A stretch of DNA of 64,000 nt from Acetobacteraceae bacterium (GCA_031291725.1 JARLIM010000015.1:62001-126000), one strand, 5' to 3'. Counted from the stretch's first letter, positions 27,144 through 36,426 are shown. The notes: generated from the letters alone by a model not told the origin. Made by a program: numbers and translations.

Positions 27144-27949
27144 CTCAGAAGATGACGACCGAGAGCGACGCATTGGCGCGCATCTGTGCCGATACGAGCC
27201 TTGAGACCGCCCGCCGCAAGGCTGCGACACCGCTGGAAGCCATCCGCGAGCAGGCCCGCAACGCCAAGCCCACGCGCGGTTTCGCCCGCGCTTTGGTGCA
27301 CACCGCCACAGACCGCTTCGCGCTGATCGCCGAAATCAAGAAGGCCTCGCCGTCCGGTGGTCTGATCCGCCCGGATTTCGACCCGGCAGCCCTCGCCCGT
27401 GCCTATGCGGCGGCGGGGGCGACGTGTTTGTCGGTGCTGACGGACGCGCCCTATTTTCAGGGCCATGCCGATTATCTGCGCGCGGCACGGGCGGCGGTGG
27501 AGCTGCCGGTGCTGCGCAAGGATTTCATCCTGGACCCGTGGCAGGTCTATGAGACCCGCGCGATGGGGGCGGATTGCATTCTGTTGATCATCGCAGCGCT
27601 CACCGATGATGAGGCGCGCGAGCTGGAACAACTCGCCCACGCGCTCGGGCTGGATGTGCTGGTGGAGGTGCATAACCGCGAAGAACTGGATCGCGCGTTG
27701 TCGCTGCAATCCCGGCTGATCGGCATCAACAACCGCAATCTGAAAACCCTCAAGACCGATATCAACACCACCGTTGAACTGGCCGGGCTGGTGCCGCCGG
27801 ATCGTTTCCTGATCGGCGAGAGCGGTCTGCGCACGCATGCGGATTTGCAACTTCTGGCACAGGCCGGGGTGCGCAGCTTCCTGATCGGCGAGAGCCTGAT
27901 GCGGCAGGACGATGTGGAAGCGGCCACCCGCACGCTGCTGTTCGGATGA
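27140..27949 (+). CDS. trpC: Indole-3-glycerol-phosphate synthase
   Basis: A 269-residue TIM-barrel enzyme closing the indole ring. Signatures are [21 protein letters not shown] with the catalytic Lys, [52 protein letters not shown] and [13 protein letters not shown]. It is monofunctional: no TrpF domain follows. Its TGA overlaps the moaC ATG (ATGA), linking tryptophan synthesis genes to molybdenum cofactor genes, an arrangement common in alphaproteobacteria. Confidence 0.97.
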   Translation: MTQKMTTESDALARICADTSLETARRKAATPLEAIREQARNAKPTRGFARALVHTATDRFALIAEIKKASPSGGLIRPDFDPAALARAYAAAGATCLSVLTDAPYFQGHADYLRAARAAVELPVLRKDFILDPWQVYETRAMGADCILLIIAALTDDEARELEQLAHALGLDVLVEVHNREELDRALSLQSRLIGINNRNLKTLKTDINTTVELAGLVPPDRFLIGESGLRTHADLQLLAQAGVRSFLIGESLMRQDDVEAATRTLLFG

Positions 27950-28431
27950 GCGGCGAGGCCCCCAAGCTCACCCATTTCGACGCGGCCGGGAAGGCTGCCA
28001 TGGTCGATGTGGGGGCGAAGGCCGAAACCGTCCGTGTGGCCACCGCGCGCGCGCGCGTGGTGATGCAGAAAGCCACGCTCGATCTGATCCGTGCGGGCGA
28101 TGCCAAGAAGGGCGATGTGCTGGGGGTGGCACGGCTGGCCGGGATCATGGCCGCCAAGCGCACCGCCGATCTCATCCCGCTCTGCCACCCGCTGCCGATC
28201 ACCTCCGTCAGCGTCGATCTCACGCCCACAGGCGATGATGCGGTGGAGATTGCAGCCACCGTGCGCACCACCGGCCGCACCGGCGTGGAGATGGAGGCGT
28301 TGACGGCGGCGTCGGTGGCGGCACTGACGGTCTACGATATGGTCAAGGCGGTCGATCGCGGCATGCGCATCGAGGCGTTGCGCGTGGTGGCGAAGTCCGG
28401 CGGCAAGTCGGGCGATTTTACCCAAGAATAA
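27946..28431 (+). CDS. moaC: Cyclic pyranopterin monophosphate synthase MoaC
   Basis: A 161-residue MoaC, which with MoaA converts GTP to cyclic pyranopterin monophosphate, the first stage of molybdenum cofactor synthesis. Signatures are [19 protein letters not shown], the active-site [36 protein letters not shown] and [15 protein letters not shown]. Length is standard. It is coupled to trpC by a 4-nt overlap and followed 15 bp later by moeA. MoaA is not in the window. Confidence 0.97.
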   Translation: MSGEAPKLTHFDAAGKAAMVDVGAKAETVRVATARARVVMQKATLDLIRAGDAKKGDVLGVARLAGIMAAKRTADLIPLCHPLPITSVSVDLTPTGDDAVEIAATVRTTGRTGVEMEALTAASVAALTVYDMVKAVDRGMRIEALRVVAKSGGKSGDFTQE

Positions 28432-28446
28432 GGTGGGAGTGCGGCG

Positions 28447-29643
28447 ATGATTTCGGTTGAGGACGCCCGAGCCCGTATCCTCGCCGGTCTTGAACCGACC
28501 GGCGGTGAAGTCGTGGGCCTTGCCGAAGCCGCAGGCCGCGTGCTGGCCGAGGATATCCGCGCGCGCCTGACCCATCCGCCGCATGATGTCTCGGCGATGG
28601 ATGGTTACGCCATCCGTGCCGCCGATCCGCAACCGCGCCGGGTGATCGGCGCCGCCCCGGCCGGGCATCCGTTTGCAGGTGAGGTTGGCCCCGGTGAGGC
28701 GGTGCGGCTGTTCACCGGCTCGGTGGTGCCTGCCGGCGCCGACACCGTGGTGTTGCAGGAAGACACTGACCGCAGCGGCGACGAGATCACCATTCGCGAG
28801 ACGATCCGCCCCGGCCAGCACATTCGTCGCGCCGGGCAGGATTTCCGGGCGGGCGACGTGATGGTGCCCGCGCGATCCTGGCTCAATCCACGTCGCATCG
28901 GGCTGATCGCTGCGGCCAATCATGCCTGGGTGCCGGTGCATCGCCGCCCGGTGGTGGCGATTTTGGCGACGGGGGACGAAATCGTGCTGCCGGGTGAGCC
29001 GGTGGGGCATGGCGGGATTGTCAGCTCCAACGCCCATGCCCTTGCAGCCCTCGTGCGGGCCTGTGGCGGCGAGGCGATGGTGCTGCCGATCGCCGGTGAC
29101 AGCATCGACGCCATCGCCGCTGCCGCCCATAGCGCCCGCCATGCCGATATTCTCGTCACCACCGGGGGGGCGAGCGTGGGCGATCATGATCTGGTCGCCC
29201 CGGCCTTGGCCACGCTGGGCATGCAGCTCGATTTCTGGAAAATCGCCATGCGTCCGGGTAAGCCGCTGATGCATGGCATGGTGGGCGCGGTGCCGCTGAT
29301 CGGGCTGCCGGGCAATCCGGTGTCGTCCTATCTCTGCGCGGTGCTGTTCCTCAAACCGGCCATTGAACGACTGCTCGGCCTGCCGGGCGCTGCGCCGCAA
29401 TCGGTGCCGGCGCGGCTGGTGAGCGATCTGGCGGCCAATGACAAACGCGCCGATCATCTGCGCTGCCGCCTGCATGTCGAACCTGATGGCAGCCTTCGCG
29501 CGGAGCCGTTCAGCAAACAGGATTCCGGCATGCTGAGCGCGCTGGCCCGCGCCGATGGCGTGATCCAACGCGCCCCCTACGCCCCCGCCGCCACAGCCGG
29601 GGACGTGGTGCCTGTGTTGCGCTTCGATGCGCTGGGCGGCTGA
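28447..29643 (+). CDS. moeA: Molybdopterin molybdenumtransferase MoeA
   Basis: A 398-residue MoeA that inserts molybdate into adenylylated molybdopterin. Signatures are PPHDVSAMDGYAIRAAD, VRLFTGSVVPAGADTVV, ILATGDEIVLPGEP, LVTTGGASVGDHDLV, MRPGKPLMHG and GLPGNPVSSYLC. The GGTGGGAG before the ATG is a reasonable SD. In several alphaproteobacteria lexA follows moeA; here the gene ends directly against the stop of a molybdopterin-dependent dehydrogenase subunit on the other strand (TGA|TCA, no spacer). Confidence 0.97.
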   Translation: MISVEDARARILAGLEPTGGEVVGLAEAAGRVLAEDIRARLTHPPHDVSAMDGYAIRAADPQPRRVIGAAPAGHPFAGEVGPGEAVRLFTGSVVPAGADTVVLQEDTDRSGDEITIRETIRPGQHIRRAGQDFRAGDVMVPARSWLNPRRIGLIAAANHAWVPVHRRPVVAILATGDEIVLPGEPVGHGGIVSSNAHALAALVRACGGEAMVLPIAGDSIDAIAAAAHSARHADILVTTGGASVGDHDLVAPALATLGMQLDFWKIAMRPGKPLMHGMVGAVPLIGLPGNPVSSYLCAVLFLKPAIERLLGLPGAAPQSVPARLVSDLAANDKRADHLRCRLHVEPDGSLRAEPFSKQDSGMLSALARADGVIQRAPYAPAATAGDVVPVLRFDALGG

Positions 29644-31908
29644 TCAGCCGCGCAACGCCTCCCATAGACGCTGCGGCGTATAGGGCATCTGCGGCAGGTC
29701 CCGCCCTTCGAGCGCGTCATAGACCGCACTCGTCACCGCGCACAGCGCCCCGGTGGTGCCCGCCTCGCCCACGCCCTTGACGCCAATCGGGTTGAACGGG
29801 GAGGGCGAGTTCACCTCGTCCAACTCATAGCTGGGGAAGTGATCGGCGCGCGGCAGGGCGTAGTCCATCAGGCTGGCGGCGAGAAGCTGGCCGGTTTCGG
29901 GATCGATCGTCGCCTCTTCCGTCAACACCTCGCCCACACCCTGGGCAATGCCACCATGGATTTGCGCTTCGGTGGCCTGATGATCGATCGTCACCCCGGC
30001 ATCGTCGACGGCTATGTAGCGCAGCAGCGTGCTGACCCCGGTCTCCGGGTCGAGCTCCAATTCCACCACATGGCAGCCGGAGGGGAAGGCGTTGGAGGGG
30101 GGCTGCTTGCCCAGGGCGGAGAGCGGCGTGTCGAGCAGGGCGGCAATCGGGCAGATTTCGCTGCCATCCGGGCGCAGCGCCGCCGCATTGCGCAGGGTGA
30201 TCTGCTCCGGCGCCAGATTGGCGCGCAGACCCGCCCGCTTGCGCAGTTCGAGCGCGATCTCATCGGCCGCCAGCGCCACCGCCGAGCCTGCCGCAATCGT
30301 CGAGCGGGAGGCGTAGGAGCCGGCGCCGGTCAGTTTGGTGTTCGGGTCGCTGGCCTGGAGAATGGTGTGGATTTCATCCAATCCCAAACGCGGGGCGGCG
30401 ATCGTCGAGAAGGTGCGGGCATGCGACTGCCCGGTGCTGGCGGTGACCGTCTCGATCACCAGCTTCGGCACGCCGCCCTCGGCCGAAAGCGTCAGCGCCG
30501 CCTCATCCGGGAAGCCGCCGCCGCCGGAGACTTCGATGAACAGCGTGCAGCCGCGCCCCAGAATTTGCCCACGTGCCGCGGCCTCTGCCTTGCGGGCGGC
30601 GAAACCGTCCCAATCGGCCATCTGGCGGGCGCGGGCGATCAGGCCGGGGAAATTGCCGCTGTCATAGCGCGCATTGCTGCCCGGCACGGTGTAGGGGAAC
30701 GCCTCGGGCGGGATGGCATTGCGCAGGCGCAACTCCAACGGATCGGCCCCGATCCGCCGCGCCGCCACATCCACCAGCCGCTCGATCAGCAGAGACATCT
30801 CCGGCCGTCCCGCGCCGCGATAGGGGCCGGTGGGCACCGCATGGGTGAACACCAGCCGCAACTCGGCGGCGGCCTTCGGGATGGTGTAGCAGCCGACCAG
30901 CGATTGCAGCGGGTTGTTGATGGCGGCAAACGCGGCGACAACGGTGATATAGGCGCCCAGATCGGCCACGTAATCCATCGAGAACGCGGTGAAGCGCCCC
31001 TGTTCATCCATCCCGAGCTTGCCCGAGACGCGTACGCCGCGCCCATGCGTGTCGGTGAGGAAGCTTTCGCTGCGCGTGCCGGCCCAATGCACCGGCCGGC
31101 CCAATTGTTTGGCCGCCATCAGCACCGCGACATATTCCGGATAGGCGATGTTGCGCGGGCCGAACCCGCCGCCGACATCGCCGCCGAGCACATGGAAACG
31201 GTCGGCGGGCAGGCCGAAGACGGCGGAGAGATCGCGACGGATCTCGATCACGCCCTGATGCGGCACCCGCAATTCATAGCGACCCTCCGCCGCATCCCAC
31301 AGCCCCAACGCCGCGCGCGGTTCCAGCGTGACGGGGGTCAGGCGCGGCATTTCGATGGAGGTTTCCACCACATGGGCCGACGCCGCCAAGGCCGCCGCAA
31401 TCTCCGCCGCGTCGCCGACATTGTGGCGCAAAGCGAGATTGCCGGTCTCGTGCACCGCCTCGGAGCCTGCCGCTTCGGCGGCGGCCAGGCCGATGGTGGC
31501 GGGAAGCATGTCGTAATCGACAAAGATCGCCTCGGCCGCATCCATCGCCTGCGCCGTGGTCTGCGCCACCACCATCGCCACCGCCTCACCGATATGGCGC
31601 ACGCGGTCGGCGGCGAGCACCGGGCGGTGTGGGATGTTAAGGCCCTTGCCGATGCGGTCGATCACCGGGAAATTCTTCAGCCCCGCCGCCACGCAATCGG
31701 CACCGGTGAGAATGCACAGCACGCCCGGCATGGTTGCGGCTTCGGACGTGTCGATGGAGACGATGCGGGCATGGGCGTGGGGAGATCGCACGAAAGCGGC
31801 ATGGGCCACACCGGCACGGCGTTCGTCGGCGGTGTAGAGGCCGCGTCCCGTCACGCGGCGGATACGATCCTGCTCGGCCTGCGGCATTGTGGCTGCAACG
31901 TGACCCAT
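29644..31908 (-). CDS. Xanthine dehydrogenase-family molybdopterin-binding subunit (CoxL/CutL-like)
   Basis: A 754-residue large subunit binding the molybdopterin cytosine dinucleotide cofactor. The start MGHVAATMPQAEQDRIRRV has GGGGAGAA 8 nt upstream; a 13-residue longer start is possible. Signatures are GRGLYTADERRAGVAHAAFVRS, GGDVGGGFGPRNIAYPEY, GPYRGAGRPEMSLLIERLVD and the catalytic Glu in GVKGVGEAGTTGAL. The YRGAGRPE loop, rather than AYRCSFR, means it is not form I CO dehydrogenase; the substrate is probably an aldehyde or N-heterocycle. The FAD (CoxM-like) and 2Fe-2S (CoxS-like) subunits are not adjacent, which is unusual. It converges with moeA. Confidence 0.93.
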   Translation of the reverse strand: MGHVAATMPQAEQDRIRRVTGRGLYTADERRAGVAHAAFVRSPHAHARIVSIDTSEAATMPGVLCILTGADCVAAGLKNFPVIDRIGKGLNIPHRPVLAADRVRHIGEAVAMVVAQTTAQAMDAAEAIFVDYDMLPATIGLAAAEAAGSEAVHETGNLALRHNVGDAAEIAAALAASAHVVETSIEMPRLTPVTLEPRAALGLWDAAEGRYELRVPHQGVIEIRRDLSAVFGLPADRFHVLGGDVGGGFGPRNIAYPEYVAVLMAAKQLGRPVHWAGTRSESFLTDTHGRGVRVSGKLGMDEQGRFTAFSMDYVADLGAYITVVAAFAAINNPLQSLVGCYTIPKAAAELRLVFTHAVPTGPYRGAGRPEMSLLIERLVDVAARRIGADPLELRLRNAIPPEAFPYTVPGSNARYDSGNFPGLIARARQMADWDGFAARKAEAAARGQILGRGCTLFIEVSGGGGFPDEAALTLSAEGGVPKLVIETVTASTGQSHARTFSTIAAPRLGLDEIHTILQASDPNTKLTGAGSYASRSTIAAGSAVALAADEIALELRKRAGLRANLAPEQITLRNAAALRPDGSEICPIAALLDTPLSALGKQPPSNAFPSGCHVVELELDPETGVSTLLRYIAVDDAGVTIDHQATEAQIHGGIAQGVGEVLTEEATIDPETGQLLAASLMDYALPRADHFPSYELDEVNSPSPFNPIGVKGVGEAGTTGALCAVTSAVYDALEGRDLPQMPYTPQRLWEALRG

Positions 31909-32028
31909 CCGCGTTTCTCCCCAGATTGCCATCTTGTATGCTGGCAATTTTTATCAAATGATATTTTAGTGCTGTATCGGCAGAACGCAAGATTGAGCTT
32001 CAAGCTCAACATGCATCGGGAGGCGGGG

Positions 32029-32802
32029 ATGAGCGAATTGCAATTGGCGGGCGGTCGGGTGCGGGCGGCTGTTTACGGTGCGGGGGCGCCGCTGGTGCTG
32101 TTTCACTCCCTGTTGGCGGATCGCTCCTCGTTCAACGGGGTGATCGACGCCTATGCGGCCCATTTCCGCGTCATCGTCCCCGAACTGCCGGGCTTTGGCG
32201 ACTCCGCATTCGTGCCGGGCGGGTTGCTGCCGGTGGCGGAGCGGATGGCAGAGGCGGTGGCGGAACTCGGCGGCCCGGTGCGGTTGCTGGGCAATGGCTA
32301 TGGCGGCTTCGTGGCCTTGCAGATGACGTTGAAACATCCTGATCTGGTCTCGCGTCTGGTGTTGGCCGATGCCGGATCCTGCTTCTCCGAACCCGGCCGG
32401 GCGGCGTTTCGCGGCATGGCGGCGGGGGCTTCGGCGAAGGGGCTGGAGGGGATTGCCGATGTTGCCATGCGCCGCCTGTTCGCACCGGACTTCCACGCCG
32501 CCAATCCGGATTTGGTGGCCCAGCGTCGGGCGATCTTCCTGACATCGCAGCTGGAGACGGTGGTGACGGCCTGTGCTGCGCTGGCCGGGATGGATCTGCG
32601 CCCCGACCTCGCCGCCGCCAGCATGCCGGTTCTCGTGGTGGTCGGCGCACAGGACGAGGCCACCCCGCCGCCGATGAGCGAGGAAGTGGCGGCATTGCTG
32701 CCCAATGCTTCTCTGACGGTGCTCGACGGCCTCGCCCACGTGCCGCAATTGCAGGCCCCGGCGCGGTTTGTGGCCGCAACGCTGCCGTTCCTGCTGGAAT
32801 AG
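32029..32802 (+). CDS. Alpha/beta-hydrolase-fold protein without the nucleophilic serine
   Basis: A 257-residue alpha/beta hydrolase. The start is set by GGGAGGCGGGG just before the ATG. The fold is clear from PLVLFHSLLADRSSF, VIVPELPGFGDSAF and PVLVVVGAQDEATPP, with the acid Asp209 and His237 in LAHVPQL present. The nucleophile elbow reads LLGNGYGGFVAL: Gly90 stands where GxSxG needs Ser. Either it is non-catalytic or it uses another mechanism, as some cofactor-free oxygenases and lyases of the fold do. It is divergent from the molybdopterin dehydrogenase (120 bp), which may suggest a shared pathway; that is only context. Confidence 0.85.
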   Translation: MSELQLAGGRVRAAVYGAGAPLVLFHSLLADRSSFNGVIDAYAAHFRVIVPELPGFGDSAFVPGGLLPVAERMAEAVAELGGPVRLLGNGYGGFVALQMTLKHPDLVSRLVLADAGSCFSEPGRAAFRGMAAGASAKGLEGIADVAMRRLFAPDFHAANPDLVAQRRAIFLTSQLETVVTACAALAGMDLRPDLAAASMPVLVVVGAQDEATPPPMSEEVAALLPNASLTVLDGLAHVPQLQAPARFVAATLPFLLE

Positions 32803-32814
32803 GATGGAGCCGCG

Positions 32815-34617
32815 CTACGGCGTGGCCACCTCGGCTTCCAATTCCATCGCCTGATTCTTCAGCAACTCCCGATACGGCCCGGCGCGGTGGCTGAGCACGT
32901 CGGGCGATCCGTCATCGATCACCCGGCCATTCTCCATCACCACGATGCGGTCGAAATTGCGCAGGGTGGACAGGCGATGCGCCACCGCGATCACCGTGCG
33001 GCCCTGCATCAGATTGTCCAGCGCATGCTGAATCGCCGCCTCGCTCTCGCTGTCCAGCGCCGAGGTCGCCTCATCGAGCAGCAGGATGGGAGCGTTCTTC
33101 AACAGCGCGCGGGCAATCGCCAAACGCTGGCGCTGGCCGCCGGAGAGCTTGGCACCACGGTCGCCCACCATCGTGTCATAGCCTTCCGGCAACGCCTCGA
33201 TGAAATCGGTGCAGCGGGCGATCCTGGCCGCGTCCAGCACCTCCTCGGTCGTGGCCTCCGGGCGGGCATAGCGGATGTTTTCCAGCACGGAGCGGTGAAA
33301 CAGCGAGATATCCTGCGGCACAATCGCCATCGCCGCGCGCAGGCTCACCTGCGTCATTTCGGCAATGTCCTGGCCATCGATCAGCACGGCCCCGCCCTGA
33401 ATATCGTGGAAGCGTTGCAGCAGCGAGACCACGGTGGATTTGCCGGCGCCCGACGCCCCCACCAGCCCCACGCGCTGGCCGGGTTCGATGCGCAGATGGA
33501 AATGATCCAGCACCGCCCCGCGCCCCGGATAGGCGAAGGTGACATCGCGGAACTCCACGCCGCCCTTCTCCGCCTGCAACGTGCCCGCATTCGGCCGATC
33601 CGGCAGATCATGCGGCACCAACAGCGCGCGCAACGCCTCGGCCATGCGGGCGACGTTCTGGGTCAGATCGACCAGGCTCACCGCCAGATCGCGCGTGCCG
33701 TGCAGAATGGTGAAGCCGAGCGAGCAGATCAGCGACACGTCGCCCACCGTCGCCTTGCCGTCCTGCCAGAGCATCAACCCCCAGGCGAGCACGCCGGCGG
33801 TGACCACGGCCGTCATCAGCGCATGGATCAGGCGCAGGCGTTCCATATAGAGCAGCGAGCGACGACGGGCGCCCATTTCCGCTTCCATATGGCCGGAGAA
33901 GCGTTGCTGCTCGCGAAACGTCGCCCCGAAGGCGCGCACCACGGCCATGTTGCCGATCACGTCCACCAGCTCGCCATCCACCCGCGCCGCCTGATCGGCA
34001 TAGGCGGCGTGGCGCGGCGTGCCGTTCTTGGCGAGCAGGAAGACAATCCCCGCCATCGCCGCCGACACAGCTGCCATCGACAGCGCCATCAGCGGCGCGA
34101 CCGAGATGATGTAGCAAATCGCCATCGTCACCGCCAGAATGGGCGGCAACACGTTCCAGGCCAGCACGTTCTCGGTCTGATAGATCGACTGCGCCGTCGC
34201 GGTGATCCGCCCGGCCAAGGTGCCCGGCAGGCGCTCGGCGTAATAGGCGGGCGAATGGCCGGACAGATGCCCGAACAGCTCGCGCCGCACATCGCCCGTC
34301 ACCCGCACGAAGGTGTAGGCGGCCACCGTGCAGCCGACGCGCCACATCAGATTATCGGCGGTGATCAGCGCACAGAGCAGCGCAAAGGCCTGCCACACAT
34401 GGCCGCCACCACCCACACCCTTGGAGACCTGATCGATCAACGTCTTCAGGCCGTACTGCGTCGAGACCGCGGCGAACACGGCCAGGATGACCGAGATCAG
34501 CACGGTTGCATGACCAAGCTTGTGCAGCATCGCATAGCGCCAGAGCAGGGCGATGGGGCGGTTGCGGTAACGGGTCAGATCGGCGTGGGGCATACGGTGA
34601 GCCTCGGCTGCGGGCAT
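32815..34617 (-). CDS. ABC transporter, fused permease and ATPase (exporter type)
   Basis: A 600-residue half-transporter of the MsbA/MDR type. Five to six hydrophobic helices lie in residues ~35-330. The ATPase domain (~350-580) has Walker A GLVGASGAGKSTVVSLLQRF, Q-loop VPQDISLFHRS, signature KLSGGQRQRLAIARALL, Walker B ILLLDEATSALD and H-loop VIAVAHRLSTL. It should function as a homodimer. Substrate unknown; lipids or drugs are typical. An ATG at residue 9 (MPHADLTRY) is an equally plausible start. It converges with the alpha/beta-hydrolase gene (12-bp gap). Confidence 0.95.
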   Translation of the reverse strand: MPAAEAHRMPHADLTRYRNRPIALLWRYAMLHKLGHATVLISVILAVFAAVSTQYGLKTLIDQVSKGVGGGGHVWQAFALLCALITADNLMWRVGCTVAAYTFVRVTGDVRRELFGHLSGHSPAYYAERLPGTLAGRITATAQSIYQTENVLAWNVLPPILAVTMAICYIISVAPLMALSMAAVSAAMAGIVFLLAKNGTPRHAAYADQAARVDGELVDVIGNMAVVRAFGATFREQQRFSGHMEAEMGARRRSLLYMERLRLIHALMTAVVTAGVLAWGLMLWQDGKATVGDVSLICSLGFTILHGTRDLAVSLVDLTQNVARMAEALRALLVPHDLPDRPNAGTLQAEKGGVEFRDVTFAYPGRGAVLDHFHLRIEPGQRVGLVGASGAGKSTVVSLLQRFHDIQGGAVLIDGQDIAEMTQVSLRAAMAIVPQDISLFHRSVLENIRYARPEATTEEVLDAARIARCTDFIEALPEGYDTMVGDRGAKLSGGQRQRLAIARALLKNAPILLLDEATSALDSESEAAIQHALDNLMQGRTVIAVAHRLSTLRNFDRIVVMENGRVIDDGSPDVLSHRAGPYRELLKNQAMELEAEVATP

Positions 34618-34756
34618 CGTGCGTGTCGCGATGTCGGGATTACCCGATCTTATAGACGGGCATTAAGGCAAATTTTGGGAATGGCTGCCACAAGCCACAT
34701 TTGGCACTCCTGCGGCCACACGTTAGGTTGACAATCCAGATGCAGGATACCACGCC

Positions 34757-35824
34757 ATGATCAGCTCTTCGGGTCGCAACCATCTGCGTTTCGACTTTAC
34801 CCGTGCTGATCCTGGCCTGCCGCATGCCGGATTCAGCGGGGCGGAGCCGGACGGCACCTGGGTGGATGGCGATTATGCCGAGGTGACACTCCCACTGGCC
34901 AAGCTCGCCGGGCGGTATCTGCTGGTGCAGGTGGAGGTCTTGGCCTTCGTCATCGATGACGTGCTGCCCGCGCAAACCGTCCATGTGATGCTCAATGGCG
35001 GCGAGATCGATGATTGGACGCTGACCCAGAACACCTTCCGCATCCGCGCTTTGGTGTTCGACCGCGCGGAACTGCCGCCGGGGGATAGTCTGACGCTCGG
35101 CTTTGCGGTGCCAGACTGCAAATCTCCCGCCGAATTGCACCTCAACAACGACACACGCAGGCTTGGCCTGAAAATCCGTGCCATCGGCATTGAGGGGATG
35201 GCCGAGCGGCCCGGTCGGGATTGGCCGGTGCATCAGGCGGGGCGGCGCATGGTCGGCTCGGAGGCGTGCAAGACCTGGGATGAACGTCTGCTCTCCGGCT
35301 TCTGGGGCCGCTACATCACCGGCCCGGCGGTGCTCGATATCGGCTTTCGCGGCTATGAGGGCCGGGCGCAGCCGATTGTCGATGGCGCCATCGGCATCGA
35401 TCTCGACTATCCCGGCTATGACGGTCGCACGCTGCCCTTTGCCGATAACAGCCAGGATGCGGTGTTCTCCAGCCACTGCCTGGAGCATATTCCGGCCTAT
35501 ATCAACGCCCTCCAGGATTGGCATCGGGTGACGCGCATTGGCGGGCATCTCATCGTCGCCGTGCCGAGCGCGCAACTCTACGAACGCCGCCGCCGCCCGC
35601 CTTCGGTCTTCAACGACGACCATCAACGCTTCTACACGCCGTCCTCACTGCTGGCGGAATTCGAAGCCGCCTTGCCCCCGAATTCCTACCGGGTGCGGTT
35701 CCTGGAGGAAAACGATCGCGACTACAAATACGATATCGGCCTCAACGATCATCCGCATGGCTGTTTCGAGATCGTCATCGTGGTGCAGAAGATCAAAATT
35801 CCCAGCTGGAAGCTGATCGACTAG
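34757..35824 (+). CDS. SAM-dependent methyltransferase-domain protein with N-terminal beta-rich domain
   Basis: A 355-residue protein. Residues ~190-300 show a class I methyltransferase: VLDIGFRGYEG (motif I), IGIDLDYPGYDGRTLPF, NSQDAVFSSHCLEHIP and VTRIGGHLIVAVPS. Residues ~1-160 are beta-rich (YAEVTLPLAKLAGRYLLVQV, LTLGFAVPDCKSPAELHLN) and resemble carbohydrate-binding-like sandwiches attached to glycan-synthesis proteins; that part is inference. It may methylate a surface glycan or lipid. The stop codon TAG lies inside the left end of a palindromic repeat. Substrate unknown. Confidence 0.82.
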   Translation: MISSSGRNHLRFDFTRADPGLPHAGFSGAEPDGTWVDGDYAEVTLPLAKLAGRYLLVQVEVLAFVIDDVLPAQTVHVMLNGGEIDDWTLTQNTFRIRALVFDRAELPPGDSLTLGFAVPDCKSPAELHLNNDTRRLGLKIRAIGIEGMAERPGRDWPVHQAGRRMVGSEACKTWDERLLSGFWGRYITGPAVLDIGFRGYEGRAQPIVDGAIGIDLDYPGYDGRTLPFADNSQDAVFSSHCLEHIPAYINALQDWHRVTRIGGHLIVAVPSAQLYERRRRPPSVFNDDHQRFYTPSSLLAEFEAALPPNSYRVRFLEENDRDYKYDIGLNDHPHGCFEIVIVVQKIKIPSWKLID

Positions 35825-35873
35825 AGCACGTTTCGACCAGATGGAATCATCTGGTCGAAAGGTCGTGCTCTAG
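35821..35873. repeat. Palindromic repeat A (TAGAGCA-type), at methyltransferase 3' end
   Basis: A near-perfect palindrome. The left arm CTAGAGCACGTTTCGACCAG plus ATG pairs with CATCTGGTCGAAA and, after a 3-nt bulge, CGTGCTCTAG; the loop is GAAT. It resembles the TAGAGCA-ended intergenic palindromes found in many alphaproteobacterial genomes. It contains the TAG stop of the upstream gene and could also serve as a terminator. Confidence 0.8.
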
Positions 35874-35886
35874 AAATATATGATTC

Positions 35887-35949
35887 TAGAGCAACTTAGT
35901 CCAACCAGACTGACCGCGCAGCGGTCCGGTCAGGTTGGACGTTGCTCTA
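35887..35949. repeat. Palindromic repeat B (TAGAGCAAC ends), at GNAT 3' end
   Basis: Outer arms TAGAGCAAC and GTTGCTCTA, middle arms TCCAACC and GGTTGGA, and inner arms GACCGC and GCGGTC make a long imperfect hairpin. On the minus strand its end supplies the TAG stop of the adjacent GNAT gene. It lies 13 bp from repeat A and shares the TAGAGCA ends but not the interior. Confidence 0.75.
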
Positions 35950-36426
35950 ACCATCGCGCGCAATCGGCGGCACATCCTTGGCGAACCACAATTCGGCATA
36001 GGGATTGTCGTTGTAGCGCGCAATTTCGCTGAAGCCCGCGCGGCGATACAGCGCATGCGCCTCGGTCAGCGCGCCGTTGGTGTCCAGTTGCACGCGCAGG
36101 CATCCCGCCTGCCGGGCAATCTCCTCCACACGCTGCAACATCGCCCGCGCCACGCCCTGGCCGCGTGCGGCGGGCGAGGTCCACATCCGCTTGATCTCCG
36201 CCGTCTGCGCATCGATCCGCCGCAACCCGACACAGCCCACCGCTTGGCCATGCACGCGGGCGACGAGAAACCAGCCATGCGGGGCGGTGAGATCGTCCAT
36301 CGGCTCGGCCAGTGCGGCCTCGGCATGAAAGCCGAGGGCAAAGCGTGTGGCGAGCTCGCCGAAATATGCCGCCAGGCAAAGCCGGGCTTCCGCGCTGTGC
36401 GGGGAGAGTTCCGCAATCTCAATCAT
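35947..36426 (-). CDS. GNAT-family N-acetyltransferase
   Basis: A 159-residue single-domain GNAT. The acetyl-CoA loop is SPAARGQGVARAMLQRVEE (residues ~84-102) after the strand TAEIKRMWT; the C-terminal ALYRRAGFSEIARYNDNPYA has the usual aromatic residues. Small GNATs of this kind acetylate amino acids, amines or antibiotics, and the substrate cannot be inferred. The TAG stop is provided by repeat B. It stands alone, 53 bp after the start of the next minus-strand gene's 3' end. Confidence 0.88.
   Translation of the reverse strand: MIEIAELSPHSAEARLCLAAYFGELATRFALGFHAEAALAEPMDDLTAPHGWFLVARVHGQAVGCVGLRRIDAQTAEIKRMWTSPAARGQGVARAMLQRVEEIARQAGCLRVQLDTNGALTEAHALYRRAGFSEIARYNDNPYAELWFAKDVPPIARDG

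Noticed and set aside
29839-32028. Very long plus-strand open frame opposite the molybdopterin dehydrogenase
   Set aside because: It is antisense to a well-conserved gene, rich in His, Arg and Gln, and open only because of the GC-rich codon pattern. Only its 3' part, from 32029, is a real gene.
35821-35949. CRISPR-like repeats
   Set aside because: Only two different palindromes with no regular spacers and no cas genes.
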